From Saururus chinensis (Eukaryota > Streptophyta > Magnoliopsida > Piperales > Saururaceae): DNA of 64,000 nucleotides. The stretch spans positions 8,917,001 through 8,981,000 of the forward strand of contig CP141147.1 of assembly GCA_035235625.1 (NCBI GenBank), in the 5' to 3' direction. The notes below the pieces were generated by a model. That model was not told the origin of the DNA and did not search any database. It worked only from the letters and a program-made list of their open reading frames with translations. This document shows positions 1-10,364 of the stretch, piece by piece (positions within the stretch are counted from its first letter, which is position 1; every line of letters starts with the position of its first letter). The translations under genes and the position numbers were made by a program.

Positions 1-1941
1 CTTGCTCGGTGAGGAAGACCTTCTTAGACACATGGGTCATAGATTTACGCTTTTAAGTGCATAGGTCTTTGAGGAACTTAGCATAAGCAGGGACTTGCTT
101 AATGGCATCTAAGAGGGGGAGATTAATTTTTACTTGTTTAAAAGTCTCAAGAATATCATCCATCTTAGCTGTGCTTTTTTTAAATGGTGGGGCCATGTCA
201 AGATACTAAGGAAAAGGTGCCCTAGGGATGTAAGATCCCTCTGAAGTTGTCTTAGGTTGTGGCTCTGAGGAAGGGGAAGGAGATACAAACTCCTTCTCAT
301 GTAATGCACTAACTTCTACTTGAGGCTCATTTGGGGCTGCCCTCTCAACTCCTTACTCCTATCATCTGTCATTGGTGTCCCCCCAACACTCTTATCAACA
401 ATCTTCCCACTCCTAAGGGTCATTATGGAATTAACTTGTTCATTAGAGGAAGGAGCTCCCTCTACCTGAAAATGACCTTTAGGGTTTTGTATAGGTTGAT
501 TTGGCAAACTCCCCATCTCTCTCTTATTGATAGCATTGGCTAGTTGTCCAATTTGGGCTTCTAACTTTGTTATAGATTGTGTGTGAGAGTGAAAGAGTTG
601 AGATTGAGATTGAATGCCTTGCAGGGCACTCAAGACCTTTTCTTCAAAACTTAGACTCCTATTGGGTTGGATATATGGATGTTGGACTTGAGGTTGGTAG
701 ATATGGGCTGGTGGGATTTGGAATGGTTGCCTAGGGGGTTGGTTACCCATAACCCCTTGGTTTTGTGTCCTCCAGGAAAAGTTAGGATGATTCCTCCACC
801 CAGGGTTATATGTGTTTGAAAATGGATTATTCTCAGCCCTAGGGAAGGATTGGGTAGCATTCACATGGTCTTGGACAAACTCAGGAAATTGAGAGGCAGA
901 GGGTAACTCCATGATAGTATGGGTTGGGCTAAGGCATATTATGCATGGATCTTGAGTGAAGGGAGTGGGCTGATGTGTTGAAGTCATAAGGAGGTCCAGC
1001 TTCCTACTTAAAGTATCAACTTTAGAGGAGATGTCTAATGGGTTTTTGACTTCATACAAGCCACCCCTAAAGGGGGCATTGTTCAAGGTAGATAGTCCAC
1101 TCTCATTTCTATTCAACGCAGCATGTTGAAGAGAATTTTCACTCAAGTCCTCAAAAAGTTTTCATGCCTCATTTTCATTTTTTAGCAAAAAGGTACCCCC
1201 ACAACTTGCATTAACAAGATGACGATTTTGTTCAGTAAGACCCTCATAAAAACGTTGTACTAATTGCCACTTAGGGACAGCATGATGAGGACACCTCCTA
1301 AGAAGGTCCTTAAGTCTATCCCAACTCTCATGGAACTGTTCAGTGGGAAGTTGGGCAAAAGTGGTTATGGCTTTTCTCATTTGGTTGGTCTTACCTATAG
1401 GGAAGTACTTTTTAAGGAATTCTTATTGTATTTGGGCCCAAGTTGTGATGGTGTCTGGCTCTAAAGAGTGAAGTCATTCCTTAGCCTTATCTTTCAATGT
1501 GAAAGGAAAAAGGCGAAGTTTAACAGCTTCATCGGTTAAATTTGAGAGCTTAAAAGTTGTACATGTTTCCAAGAAGTCATCTAGGTACCTATACGGGTTT
1601 TCATTATTAAGTCCATAAAAAGATGGAAGCATTTGAATGACATTGCGCTTAATTTCATAATTTTGAGCAGCAACCGCTGGCAACCTAATGCATGAAGGGG
1701 AGGTGTACTCATTAGGAGTGTAATACTCCCTTAGAGCTTTGAGTGGTGCATCTAACTGATGTTCAGCCATGATGAGCGTAGAGGTAGTGTGGGTGGAGGA
1801 ATTGGTGGGAGAGTTTGGGGGTGTAGGGATGTAGGTCGGGGGTAACTCAGATCTCCTAGATGTCCGCTCAGGCTCAGGGTCAAATGGTACTAATTGGGGG
1901 AGTAAGGAGCGACGACCACGCATACACCACAAACACACCAC
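1..1941 (-). pseudogene. gag: Athila gag remnant and protease-proximal region
   Basis: The minus-strand reading frames between 1941 and 316 match the retrotransposon gag family of Athila. The N-terminal part has the pattern EIK..VIQMLP.F.GL..E.P..YLDDFLE, followed by LRLFPFTLKDKAKEW. A middle part has FHESWDRLKDLLRRCPHH, and a Pro/Gln/Asn-rich C-terminal part ends near 316. From 315 to 1 the minus strand resembles the PLLDAIKQVPAYAKFLKDL segment that precedes the protease. The equivalent segment is seen at 38690-38760 in the other Athila copy. The gene is broken; there is no reason to think it makes protein. Confidence 0.8.
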
Positions 1942-2207
1942 ACAATTTTAAGTGTAAAAAGGGAAAAAGAAAGTAAAAATAACTTAAGGAAAAAAAATAA
2001 AAGAAAAAAGGATCTTGCAAACCGAAGAAAAGCACTATGCTTTCCAATGTCCACTTATGGCCACAAGTGTAGAAAGCACCTTCAACTCAACCTACAAGAT
2101 CAAATTAAAAGAAAGTTAGAAACTAAAAATTAATCTAAAAACTAAAATAAACTGAAACTAAAGTATCTAGAATTATCCTAAAGCTAATTTAGTAACAAAT
2201 TAACACC
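1942..2207. other. Untranslated leader of the Athila element
   Basis: AT-rich leader between PBS and gag. It has no reading frame of note and holds A-rich runs only. Confidence 0.6.
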
Positions 2208-2226
2208 GTCCCCGGCAACGGCACCA
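2208..2226 (-). other. Primer binding site of the Athila element
   Basis: The minus strand reads TGGTGCCGTTGCCGGGGAC directly inside the LTR. This is the PBS form typical of Athila and Tat elements, usually assigned to tRNA-Asp. The same motif in a variant form occurs at 35242-35260 in the second Athila element. Confidence 0.8.
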
Positions 2227-2232
2227 AAAACT

Positions 2233-3379
2233 TGATCGTTTATAATTAAACCCTTTGCAAGTGTATAAGGTAATTGTACTAGGATGAGTATTTAAGGGTT
2301 GTCAAACCTTTGGGATGGATGAATTATTACTAAATATAAAAAGGAATTTACTGATTGAAAACTAAAAAGAACATAAACTTTAATTAAGTAAAGGAAAAGA
2401 AATCAACTATATCAAAAGTAAGAGATTAATGTGATGGAATTTACTTAAGAAATCAAATCCACTATAGAACCATAACAATTCCTTAACTTTTAATCTAAAT
2501 CTAGTGTGAATATGAACAAGTATTCTCAGCTACAAGTTAGAATTACTTCAGAAAGAATCATTAATTAACTTCCATGGCATGAACTATCTTCGACAATAGC
2601 ACGAATCATCTACACTAAATAGCTATAGGCATGACCCGTCTAATCTTAGTATAACTCATCCAAGTCGTTAATTATCTGAACATTAAAACTATTGCATGAC
2701 CATCTCATCTAAATCACAGAAATTAGAATTGATGCAAATATCAAAACCACATCAATCTATCATCTACAAGACAATAAATCAACATAGATTTGAATAAACA
2801 TTAAAAGCTCTTCCATTAAAAAGGAAATCTTTATCATACAATTGTCATAATTCACAACTGAGATCTAAATTAAAAAGAAAAGAAACTGAAACTTATCTAT
2901 AGCTTCATCAACTCCTAAGTAAAAGAAAAGTTTAGCCTTCCATGGTAGAAGAAAGCACTTGAATCTCCATTGAAAGCTTTGGGTTTTTCTCCATCTTCTT
3001 CTTCCTTCTTCTCTTCAGAAAATCTACTTGCTAAGCTCTAATTTCGTGCCAAATATGTCTTTATATAGGCATAAGATCCTTAAGAAATTGATTGAAATAA
3101 GGAAACTGCGCGTTAGCCCGTTTGAACACCCTGCATGCCTGTTCGAACGCTTGAACTAAATTTTTTTCAAAATTACGTTATCCCGATCGAACGGTATGTG
3201 AGGCCGTTCGAACGCCAATGAAGAATATGTAAAATAAGCTAATTTAATTCAAAACACCATGGAAGCTTTTTCTAACCTAATTAAATTTAATTTCTAATTA
3301 TTTAACCAATATTAACTCTTAAATGAGACTAGGAAATAGAATAATTAAGGGTAAAATAACGTATAAATTATACTTATCA
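2233..3379 (-). repeat. 5' LTR of the minus-strand Athila element
   Basis: 1147 bp, bounded by TG and CA, with the TG end at 3379-3378 when read on the minus strand. It can be followed nearly base for base along the solo LTR at 27185-28357, which fixes both ends. A TATA-box sequence lies on the minus strand at 3061-3067, followed downstream by a leader rich in GAAGAAGA. The inner half contains short repeats of GTTCGAACG and TCGATCG type, which differ between the two copies. Confidence 0.9.
3061..3067 (-). promoter_or_regulatory. TATA box of the Athila LTR
   Basis: The minus strand reads CCTATATAAAG across this site, about 320 bases inside the 5' end of the LTR. The same motif is kept in the solo LTR near 28010-28020 and, as CCTATATAAATT, in the more distant LTR near 4969-4978. 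Conservation across three LTRs supports a promoter role. Position only; no expression data. Confidence 0.65.
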
Positions 3380-3384
3380 ACTAC

Positions 3385-3816
3385 GTCTCCTACGTATGGA
3401 CTTTGGGAGACGTGTTAGTAAGGCAAGAAGAGGGTTCCTAGAGCTAGTTATAAATCTTCCTTAGAGATGAGGGAAAGACTCCTATTGCAGTGATTTGTAG
3501 CATTGAGATTTGGAGATAGACATGGTGTTGAGGTATCATTGTCTAATAAGTTTGACCCCGGCCCTAGAAATTTGGCAAGGCCATTTTTGGAGAGTTGAGG
3601 GTTCAGGAGTACGAAAGCCATATCCCTGTCCCTTCATTCCATTCATCATTTGTCTATGCTTAGTGTTGCTTGTTGCAGAGCTATGCAATTCGGCAAAATG
3701 GTGGATTACGACAAACATTCAAAGAGGAGTGCATCTCTTTTCTAGTAAGATGCTTTTTACATGAGCATTCTTGCTACATTTTGAACCAAGAAGTTCTCAT
3801 ACTAATTCTGATCTAG
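3385..3816. other. Unassigned sequence between two Athila insertions
   Basis: This segment is neither LTR nor recognisable internal element sequence. With 5761-6838 it forms what looks like the pre-insertion locus, because the element at 3817-5760 has near-matching 5-bp flanks. A possible 3' splice site (TTGTTGCAG) occurs near 3677, followed by an open stretch, but I cannot identify a protein. The short reading frame at 3510-3764 has no recognised motif. It may be part of a host gene or an older repeat. Confidence 0.35.
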
Positions 3817-5760
3817 TGATGTGCGTGAAATATATCTAATTTACACACCTTTTTACTTTATTTGCTAGTATAATATTAAGTTAATTAAGGGTTAATTATT
3901 ATAAATAAAGAAAAAATAAAGGTTTATTTTTCTCTTCATTGAGTAACTGTGCCTCGTGCCTAGGCAAGCATAGGGATTCGCGTTAAGACGTGGAAAAGTT
4001 TGAGATAAATTTTTTTTATGACTTGCTTGGTTCTATAACTTTTATAGTTAAGCCCAAAGGGTATCTCAACGCCTAGTGCCTTGAGCTAGTTGGATTAGGG
4101 ACACTGGCCTAACACTTGATATATTAACTATTTAAAAAACTTAAGAGAACTAAGTATTGTAGAGTCATAATTTGATGTAAATGAGCTTAGTTAATGGGTT
4201 ACATTAAGATATACTCGTCAATAAAGAGATTGAATTGTATGACTAGAAGTTGCTATACTTCATGTTTTTGAAGTATATATATTTAGTTTTGCAATTATTT
4301 CAAAGATGAAGTTATAGAATGGATAGTTCTTTACTTGAAAGTGATAGGATTGAAGTTGTTTACTTGTTTCAAGTATTGGTGATTGTTTCTTTTTAAAAAT
4401 AATTATACATTTTTAAGAGAATATTGTTGAGTTTTTGAGGTTTTTCATGTTTTTGTTTTATTTCTTTTCTTAGCTTTAGATATTTGTGAGTATCATTGTC
4501 GCAAACCCTCATGAGACTACAACTCATCTAACTAGGAACATGTAAGGGTTCAAAGTCTTATTGCATACAATTTAATGCAATCATGATTCTCTACAAAAAA
4601 TGACATTTATTTTCTAGATTAGTTATTTTGTTTTGTTCAAGGACTAGCAAAATATAGGTTTGGGGTATTTGATTTACGTGAAATATATCTATTTTATATA
4701 AATTTTTACCTTATTTGCTAGTATAACATTAAGTTAATTTAGGGTTAATTAATTTATGTTAAGATAGATATAAATATTTTACTTTAATAATTAATTAATT
4801 CAGACGTTATTCATAGTTTAGGAATGTATTTGAATAATATCTAGATTATAGAACTAGTGTAGCGGATCGATCGGGCACTTAGGATGATCCATTGGCTTAA
4901 CAACAATTTTTTATGTTAAGGCAGTTTTGAGTTCTTTTTCAACTAGAACTTTTGTATGAATTTTATGCCTATATAAATTCATATGAGGCTTAAAATTGAT
5001 GAATTCATGTAGATTTTTTTAAGAAAGAAAGAGAAAATAAGATGAATGAGCAATCAAAGCTTTCAATAAAGATTCAAGAGCTTTCTTTTAATATGAAAGA
5101 CTAGGTTTTTCTATTACTTAAGTGTTGTTAAAATTATTGATAAGTTTCAATTTTTTTTTAATTTAGATCTTAATTATGAATAATGATAATTATATGACAA
5201 AGATTTTCTTTTTAATAGAAGAATTTTTATATTTATTCAAACTTATGTTGAATTATTGTCTTGTAGATTGTAGATTTATATGGTTTTGAGATATACCTTG
5301 ATTCTAATTTATATGATTTAAATGAGATGGTATGTAATAGTTTTATTGTTCATATGATTAAGAAATTAGATGGGTTATACTAAAATTAGACGAGTCATGC
5401 CCATAGTTTATTTTAGTATAGATGATTCGTGTTATTGTCAAAGATAGTTTATGTCATGAATTTAATTAATAATTTTTTCTAAAATAATTCTAGCTTGTAA
5501 GTGAGAATACTTAATTTCATTCACATGAGATTTATATTAAGATTAAAGAATTGTAAATGTTTTATAGTAGATTCAATTTTTTAAGTAATAGCTATCATAT
5601 TGCTTTCTTTCGTTTAGTTTAATTGATTACTTCTTTTATTTAATTTAACTTAAGTTATTTTAAGTTTAAATTATAAACAAATTATTTTATAAACTCATAG
5701 AATGTTGTTTTTATAATCCTTTTCTATGTAAATTCTTGATAGATACAACTGCCCTTTACA
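3817..5760 (+). mobile_element. Old Athila-related remnant with left LTR fragment and 3' LTR
   Basis: The left end (TGATGTGCGTGAAATATATC) and the sequence at 4670 (TGATTTACGTGAAATATATC) are the same LTR start, seen twice in direct orientation. Between them is Athila-type 3' untranslated sequence: a CAAACCCTCATGAGACTAC segment and a GGACTAGCAAAA segment just before the second LTR. The same pair of segments is found at 40870-41035. Flanks are TCTAG (3812-3816) and GCTAG (5761-5765), a four-of-five match to a target-site duplication. No gag or pol is visible. Divergence from the other Athila LTRs in the window makes this the oldest of them. Confidence 0.65.
4670..5760 (+). repeat. 3' LTR of the old Athila remnant
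   Basis: About 1.09 kb, starting TGATTTACGTG. From roughly 4960 onward it aligns with the minus-strand reading of the LTR at 2233-3379. Shared landmarks are a CCTATATAAATT TATA region (about 4969-4980), an AAAGCTTTCAATAAAGATTC block and a TCGTGTTATTGTC-like block. The right end is less certain than the left and was set by the flanking GCTAG. Confidence 0.65.
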
Positions 5761-6838
5761 GCTAGTAAATTGACTTCTATTGCTTAAATAGTAGAATTGG
5801 AATTTCCGTGACCATTCTTCTACTGTTTGTGGTTTCTCTGTTTTGTGGAAATTCTGTTGTATCTATTCAGGTTTATGTAATCATGTCCCACACCCTTTAT
5901 CAAGGGGATTCAGTGGAAGCTTGGGTTTATTTATTCTAGTTTGTACCTTATACAATGAAAAGCTATCTATGCAATGATGATGTAGTAGGAATTAATTACG
6001 TTAGTGGAGAGCTTCTTCCTCAGTAAGGTCTGCTTGTGTTTCTTAACATAGATGTGGATGAACCCTCTCTCATTCAATCAGAAGACCCTCCATCCTTGTT
6101 AAAAAAAAATGGTGGTTTGTGCCTGCCCTCTCTACATGGTCCTTGGTGCCGAAGGAGACCAGCGGGTTCAAGAAGTGACTGCCCGGTAAACAGGGCAAAC
6201 TATTCCAGGGGATGGGTTTCTCCTCTTAAACCTTGGTCTTTCGTCCTTTGGCCTGAAAACTTTCGTACGACTTCTTGTTTTGTCTAGATCCAATCTCGTG
6301 GCTGCTGGGCTCCGGGGAAGTCCAGTCAGTTGCTTTTACCACAGGTGCAGAGCACCCGTGAGAACTCATGGGAGCGTCTTCTCTGAATGGAGAACCTCTG
6401 GGAATCTGATCCGGTTCATAATTATTCAACCTTAAAACCTAATTTTCCCTTTTTGGGACCCCGTTCACCCATTTCTAAAATTTGGCTCAAAACTATTTTT
6501 AGAGTGTTAAAGGCTTGACCTTAGCTTCAATTCAGCATAACTCTATTCTTGTAAATAAAATTACAATTGTACTCTTATTTTAAACTAGCCCTTGTTTTGC
6601 CATTTTGGGTCACAATCTAATATACCCAAAAAAAAAAAGAAAAGTTATGATTAACTCCAAATAGTGATTTTAATTATTCTAGAATAGGTTTTTGTCTAAA
6701 AATAACGGTTGGTTATGGTGTAAAACGACAAATTTATCCCCATAGTAGGACAAGGTTCCCCTATTAATAAATATTTTGGATAATAGTTTTATTCGAAACT
6801 CTTCTAAAGTAGATGTCATTAAAGAATATTATAATATT
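5761..6838. other. Unassigned, possibly genic sequence
   Basis: This block shows no LTR or terminal inverted repeat. 6100-6430 is clearly richer in G and C than its surroundings. Pyrimidine tracts followed by CAG occur near 5869 and 6020, so exons of a decayed or captured gene are possible. From 6430 to 6838 the sequence is AT-rich without any reading frame. I see no organelle gene in it. Confidence 0.35.
6226..6429 (-). CDS. Hypothetical short reading frame, possible exon
   Basis: A 67-codon minus-strand frame, MNNYEPDQIPRGSPFRED onward. It is rich in Ser, Lys and Pro, hydrophilic, and has no signal peptide or membrane segment. Its composition looks more like real protein than the other small frames of the window, and it lies in the only locally GC-rich part of 5761-6838. 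I recognise no domain. It could be one exon of a host gene interrupted by the insertions on both sides, a gene fragment, or chance. Confidence 0.25.
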   Translation of the reverse strand: MNNYEPDQIPRGSPFREDAPMSSHGCSAPVVKATDWTSPEPSSHEIGSRQNKKSYESFQAKGRKTKV

Positions 6839-7169
6839 TGTAATGTCCTTGATTCTTCTGCGATTTTTTATGACCTCTCTGTTATTTTTTAGCTCATTTT
6901 TTGTAGGGAAAATTTGACGCTATGACATATTTAATTTTTTATGTTTAACTTGGTATTTGCACCCGTAGAGTCAGGTTGGGGCTTAGTCTTAGCCATTGGG
7001 CCTTAATGCTCAATAGGAATTTCCGGCATGAATAAGAGAGAGAATAGAAAATAAAAAGAAAGGAAAAATGACTAACAAATGAAGAGAATTTAAAAAATAG
7101 GCGTCTCGTGCCATTTATGGAACAGACCGGAAACGCACCCCCTCGCTCTCTTTTCTCTCTCATTCTCTT

Positions 7170-8680
7170 TTAGGCTGAGGTGGCATAGGCGATGGGCAGT
7201 GGGCGTTGGTCGGCCTTGGAAGTGATGGCAAGGTTGCTGCCCTAGACAGCCTCACCTCACGTTCGTCATTGTCTTCGGCTTGGAAACCCTAGACGACACT
7301 GGCTAGAAGGTCCCCTTGGGCTCTTCCTTGGCCTAGTGATAGACAGGGTCAGCCCACCTGGTCTGGTTCCACCTCTTCCACCTCCTTCTCTCCTCCGCTA
7401 GTAACTTCTACCCCTCCCTTGTTTTTCTCTTTTTCACTGTTTTGGTCCACCAGAGGGCCTCCATTACTGTTTGTCGCTACCCTCCATTGGATCTAGCTCT
7501 GCTCGACCACTAGGGCCATTATGGAGCCAGCCAAAGCTGTCGACACCCCCTCCCCACTTCTCTTCTATGCTTCTCCCCTATTTTGTTTTCACTTTTGTCA
7601 AGCACAACTTCTAGGTGAGTCTCTAGCCACCGATGGAAGTCATCTTGCCATCAGTCACCTTCGTCATGGCTCTGCAACAGTGGGAGACCACCCCACTGAG
7701 CCTAGCTAGCTACCTCCACCCTCCTCCTCCCCTTTGTTCCAATGTTTTGTTCACCATCTCTAGCCGTTGTTACAGGCCATTCAGTCTTTGAGTCCTAGCC
7801 CCGGCCCGATGACGGCAGTGGGCCATCTCTTTCGGCCCCTTTCTGCCACTATCCACCCCTTTGATGCTATTTGAATGGCCTTCAACTCGCATTTGGAAAC
7901 TTGAGCCACCTTCTCTTGTTCCGTCTATTTGCGGTGAACGCCGACCTTGGGGTCAGCCTTTTCTCATCGTGGCCTTTGCTCCGCCACTGCTCAACCCCAA
8001 GACACCCCCCACCCTCTGCCATGCTAGATGCATAGTAACATGTACCAATTATTTTGGTTGTGGATGGCGATTGGAGATGTTGCTGCTTCGGTCGGCCACT
8101 CCCTCTTGGTCCTAGCTTAGTCACCGTTTTTGGGATTTGGGCCACCTCTCTCTAGCCCTCTCCCCCTCCCTTTTGGCTACGTGTGCAAGTGGTATCGTGT
8201 GCGATTTAGGGTTTAGGCGCCATTTTGAACCCCCTGACCTTCGGAAGGCTCCCCCATCGATCGAATTTCACCTTCAAAGACCTCTCCACTATCCTTGAGC
8301 AGATACCACACCCTCCGCCCTTTTGTGGGCCCTTGACGACTCAAAATTGATGCCATTGGTTGCTATCCACGTCTGATTTTGATGTCTCGCAGCTGGCTAA
8401 GTACTTCTCAACTGCCGAATGACCTTCAGTTAGTCCACCTTGGTTTCCAATTGCACTTGCCATTTCTTTGGCACAACCTTTCTCCCAGCCGCCCTAGTGT
8501 ACTGCCATAGATCGTGGATTTTGTTGCATAGATGTTTATAACTCCATCTTGCCATGATTACTTCTCGCGTTTCTAAAACCTTAGGACAACAACTGTCTCA
8601 ACTAAGCAATGCTTTTGGCCACCAACTCTGTTGTCAACCCCACCACCGTTGTGTGCTCACCATCAAACGTCATGGATTGT
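7170..8680 (+). other. GC-rich block inside the long LTR
   Basis: This 1.5-kb block is strikingly richer in C and G than the rest of the LTR and of the window. It is rich in CCTCC, CACC and TTCTC runs. The homologous block in the inverted LTR copy is about 58360-59990. Short reading frames occur on both strands (such as 7521-7709 and 7882-8145), but none is conserved in frame between the two copies or carries a motif I know. It is therefore better read as LTR non-coding sequence than as genes. Confidence 0.55.
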
Positions 8681-8956
8681 TGGTAGGGGGACTTTGAACT
8701 TATAATTTCATGATAACATGCTTTAAATATTTAGCAACATGTTAGGATTATATGATTTAATGCTTTAGATGCTAAATAATAATCCAATTACATGATGCAT
8801 GAGGGTAAGATAATGAAATATGGCAGGTTTGCTTATGAATATGATGCACATGTAAGCATGAGTGTATGTTAAGTATATGGAATATGTGTGTGCTAGTGAT
8901 GGCTAACGAGTACGTTGGTAAGCTACGTATTGAATTATGGGTATTTGATACACAAG

Positions 8957-8959
8957 TAT
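8957..8959. repeat. Target-site duplication TAT, left, of the CACTA element
   Basis: TAT directly precedes the CACTA terminus and is repeated directly after the other terminus at 12632-12634. A 3-bp duplication is the rule for CACTA (En/Spm) elements. Confidence 0.85.
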
Positions 8960-9445
8960 CACTACAACAAAATTAACTATTAGCGACGCTTAAAAGTGTC
9001 GCTAATAGGCCTGTAAGCGTCGCTAATAGGTATTAGCGACGCATACAAAGCGTTGCTACATACTTCGATGAAATTTTTGTCGCTACTACATGTTAGCTAC
9101 GCATAACTAAAGTGTCGCTAAAACTATAGTATTAGCGACATTTATTAAATGTCATTATTAATATATTATTAGCGACATTTGTTACTAAACGTCGCTAATA
9201 ATATTGTATTAACGACGTTTACAAATCGTCGCTAATAAAAAAATATATTTTAATTTTTTTTAAAAAAAATTAATAACAACGTTTACATAAACGTCGCTAG
9301 TGTGTATAATTATTTTTAAAAAAAATTTAATTTTTTTTTAAAATAATTTAATACTAATAGTGACACTTAAGTGTGCGTCGCTAATAGTATAAAAAAATTA
9401 AAAAAATGTATTAACGACGCTCTTTATGAGTGTCGTTAAAAAATT
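8960..9445. repeat. Left subterminal repeat region of the CACTA element
   Basis: About fifteen copies of TTAGCGACG-like motifs occur here in alternating orientation (for example near 8981, 9022, 9133, 9169 and 9218). They are separated by AT-rich spacers including long A and T runs at 9239-9350. The matching right region is about 12090-12631. Confidence 0.8.
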
Positions 9446-10180
9446 TTAATTGACCCGGCGGGTTAGGCACCCGCGGGGGTTAGTCCTGACCCGCACGGGG
9501 CAGTGCGGGGCGCGGGGCTGCGTGGGGCCATGCATGGCACGGGGCCGGTTCGCCCCAGGCGAGGAGGCTGGGTCGTGGCAACCGCAGAAGCAGGTTGAGG
9601 CAACCCGTTTTTGCGGGTCGTCTTCAACCTCTCGATAGAGAGGTTGAAGGGACTCTGCCGACGGTCCATTTCGGCCTTTCGTCGTCCGGCGAGACTGGCC
9701 AGCTCCAAGCTTTCAAAGAAATTTCTGCCGGACGGTGAGGATCTATTAATCGGCGGCTGGAGGACAGGAGGAAAATAAAACGGCGGTGGACTACAGCGGA
9801 CCGCGGCGCAGCCAGTCATCATCCGCCCCATCTTTCGAATGGAGCTCCTCATCTCTCTGCTCATACATATCTCCCTTCAAGCCCACCTCCTCTGATAAGT
9901 TTGTGTCCGGCATGGGCGACTGGTCCAGCTCGTCAAAGATGCTGGACAGATCTTCAACCTCGGACCCAAAGCTGCCATTTTTCCTAACCCCACCGCTAAC
10001 GGAGAAGGGACGAAGCAAGGTGAAGGTGGAAGCCAGAAGATGAGAGAAGAGAAGACGCTCAGGTTGGGACGGAGGCCGGAGGTGGTGGCATATAAAGGAT
10101 CGGTTGAAAATTTGCCCAGGCGCGAAGCTTCGCGCCCAGAGAGAAACTTCACGCTCAGGCGAATTTCAGCCCACGAGATT
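9446..10180 (-). other. GC-rich, gene-like segment carried inside the CACTA element
   Basis: The composition changes abruptly from AT-rich subterminal repeats to GC-rich unique sequence at about 9450 and back at about 10180. On the minus strand a TATA-like TTTATAT lies near 10092-10098. It is followed by a pyrimidine-rich stretch and then a 75-codon frame (10018-9791) that is acidic and hydrophilic (for example SSIFDELDQSPMPD), with overlapping frames at 10152-9877 and 9864-9463. This pattern, TATA then leader then coding-like sequence, suggests a captured promoter and first exon of a host gene, as in Pack-CACTA elements. I recognise no family, and the plus-strand frames (9450-9638, 9786-10043) are equally unassigned. 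Capture is inference. Confidence 0.5.
9791..10018 (-). CDS. Hypothetical acidic reading frame in the captured segment
   Basis: A 75-codon minus-strand frame starting MLRPFSVSGGVRKNGSFG and rich in Asp, Glu and Ser. No signal peptide, membrane segment or known motif is visible. It lies about 75 bases downstream of a TATA-like site on the same strand and might be part of a first exon. Alternative frames overlap it on both strands, so its coding status is open. If it is a captured exon, the parent gene should exist elsewhere in the genome with introns and additional exons. Confidence 0.25.
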   Translation of the reverse strand: MLRPFSVSGGVRKNGSFGSEVEDLSSIFDELDQSPMPDTNLSEEVGLKGDMYEQRDEELHSKDGADDDWLRRGPL

Positions 10181-10364
10181 TATTTAGTGACGCTCCTAAA
10201 GCGTTGCAAAACATTTATATTTGCGACGCCTAACTCGAGTGTGGCAAAAAGTAAATACATTAGCGACAATCAAATGTATGGTCGCTATGTTCTTAATTTT
10301 TTTAAAAAAATACTATTCACGACGCTCATTAAAGAGCGTCGCAAATATTATTTTTTTACTTTTT

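Larger units (their letters stand above)
1..3379 (-). mobile_element. Athila-type Ty3/gypsy element, 5' part, runs off the left edge
   Basis: Read on the minus strand the order is 5' LTR (3379-2233), primer binding site (2226-2208), gag remnant (about 1941-316) and the start of the protease-proximal region (315-1), which leaves the window. The gag, the Asp-tRNA-like PBS and the roughly 1.15-kb LTR together identify Athila. The LTR is a close relative of the solo LTR at 27185-28357, so this subfamily was active fairly recently. The coding part is broken in several places; this is a fossil copy. The five bases next to the LTR (ACTAC, 3380-3384) are the expected target-site copy, but its partner lies outside the window. 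Confidence 0.85.

Noticed and set aside
1264-1464. Plus-strand 66-codon frame
   Set aside because: Antisense shadow of the Athila gag remnant on the minus strand.
6100-6430. Possible insertion of plastid or mitochondrial DNA
   Set aside because: Composition suggested it at first, but no organelle gene or RNA sequence could be recognised.
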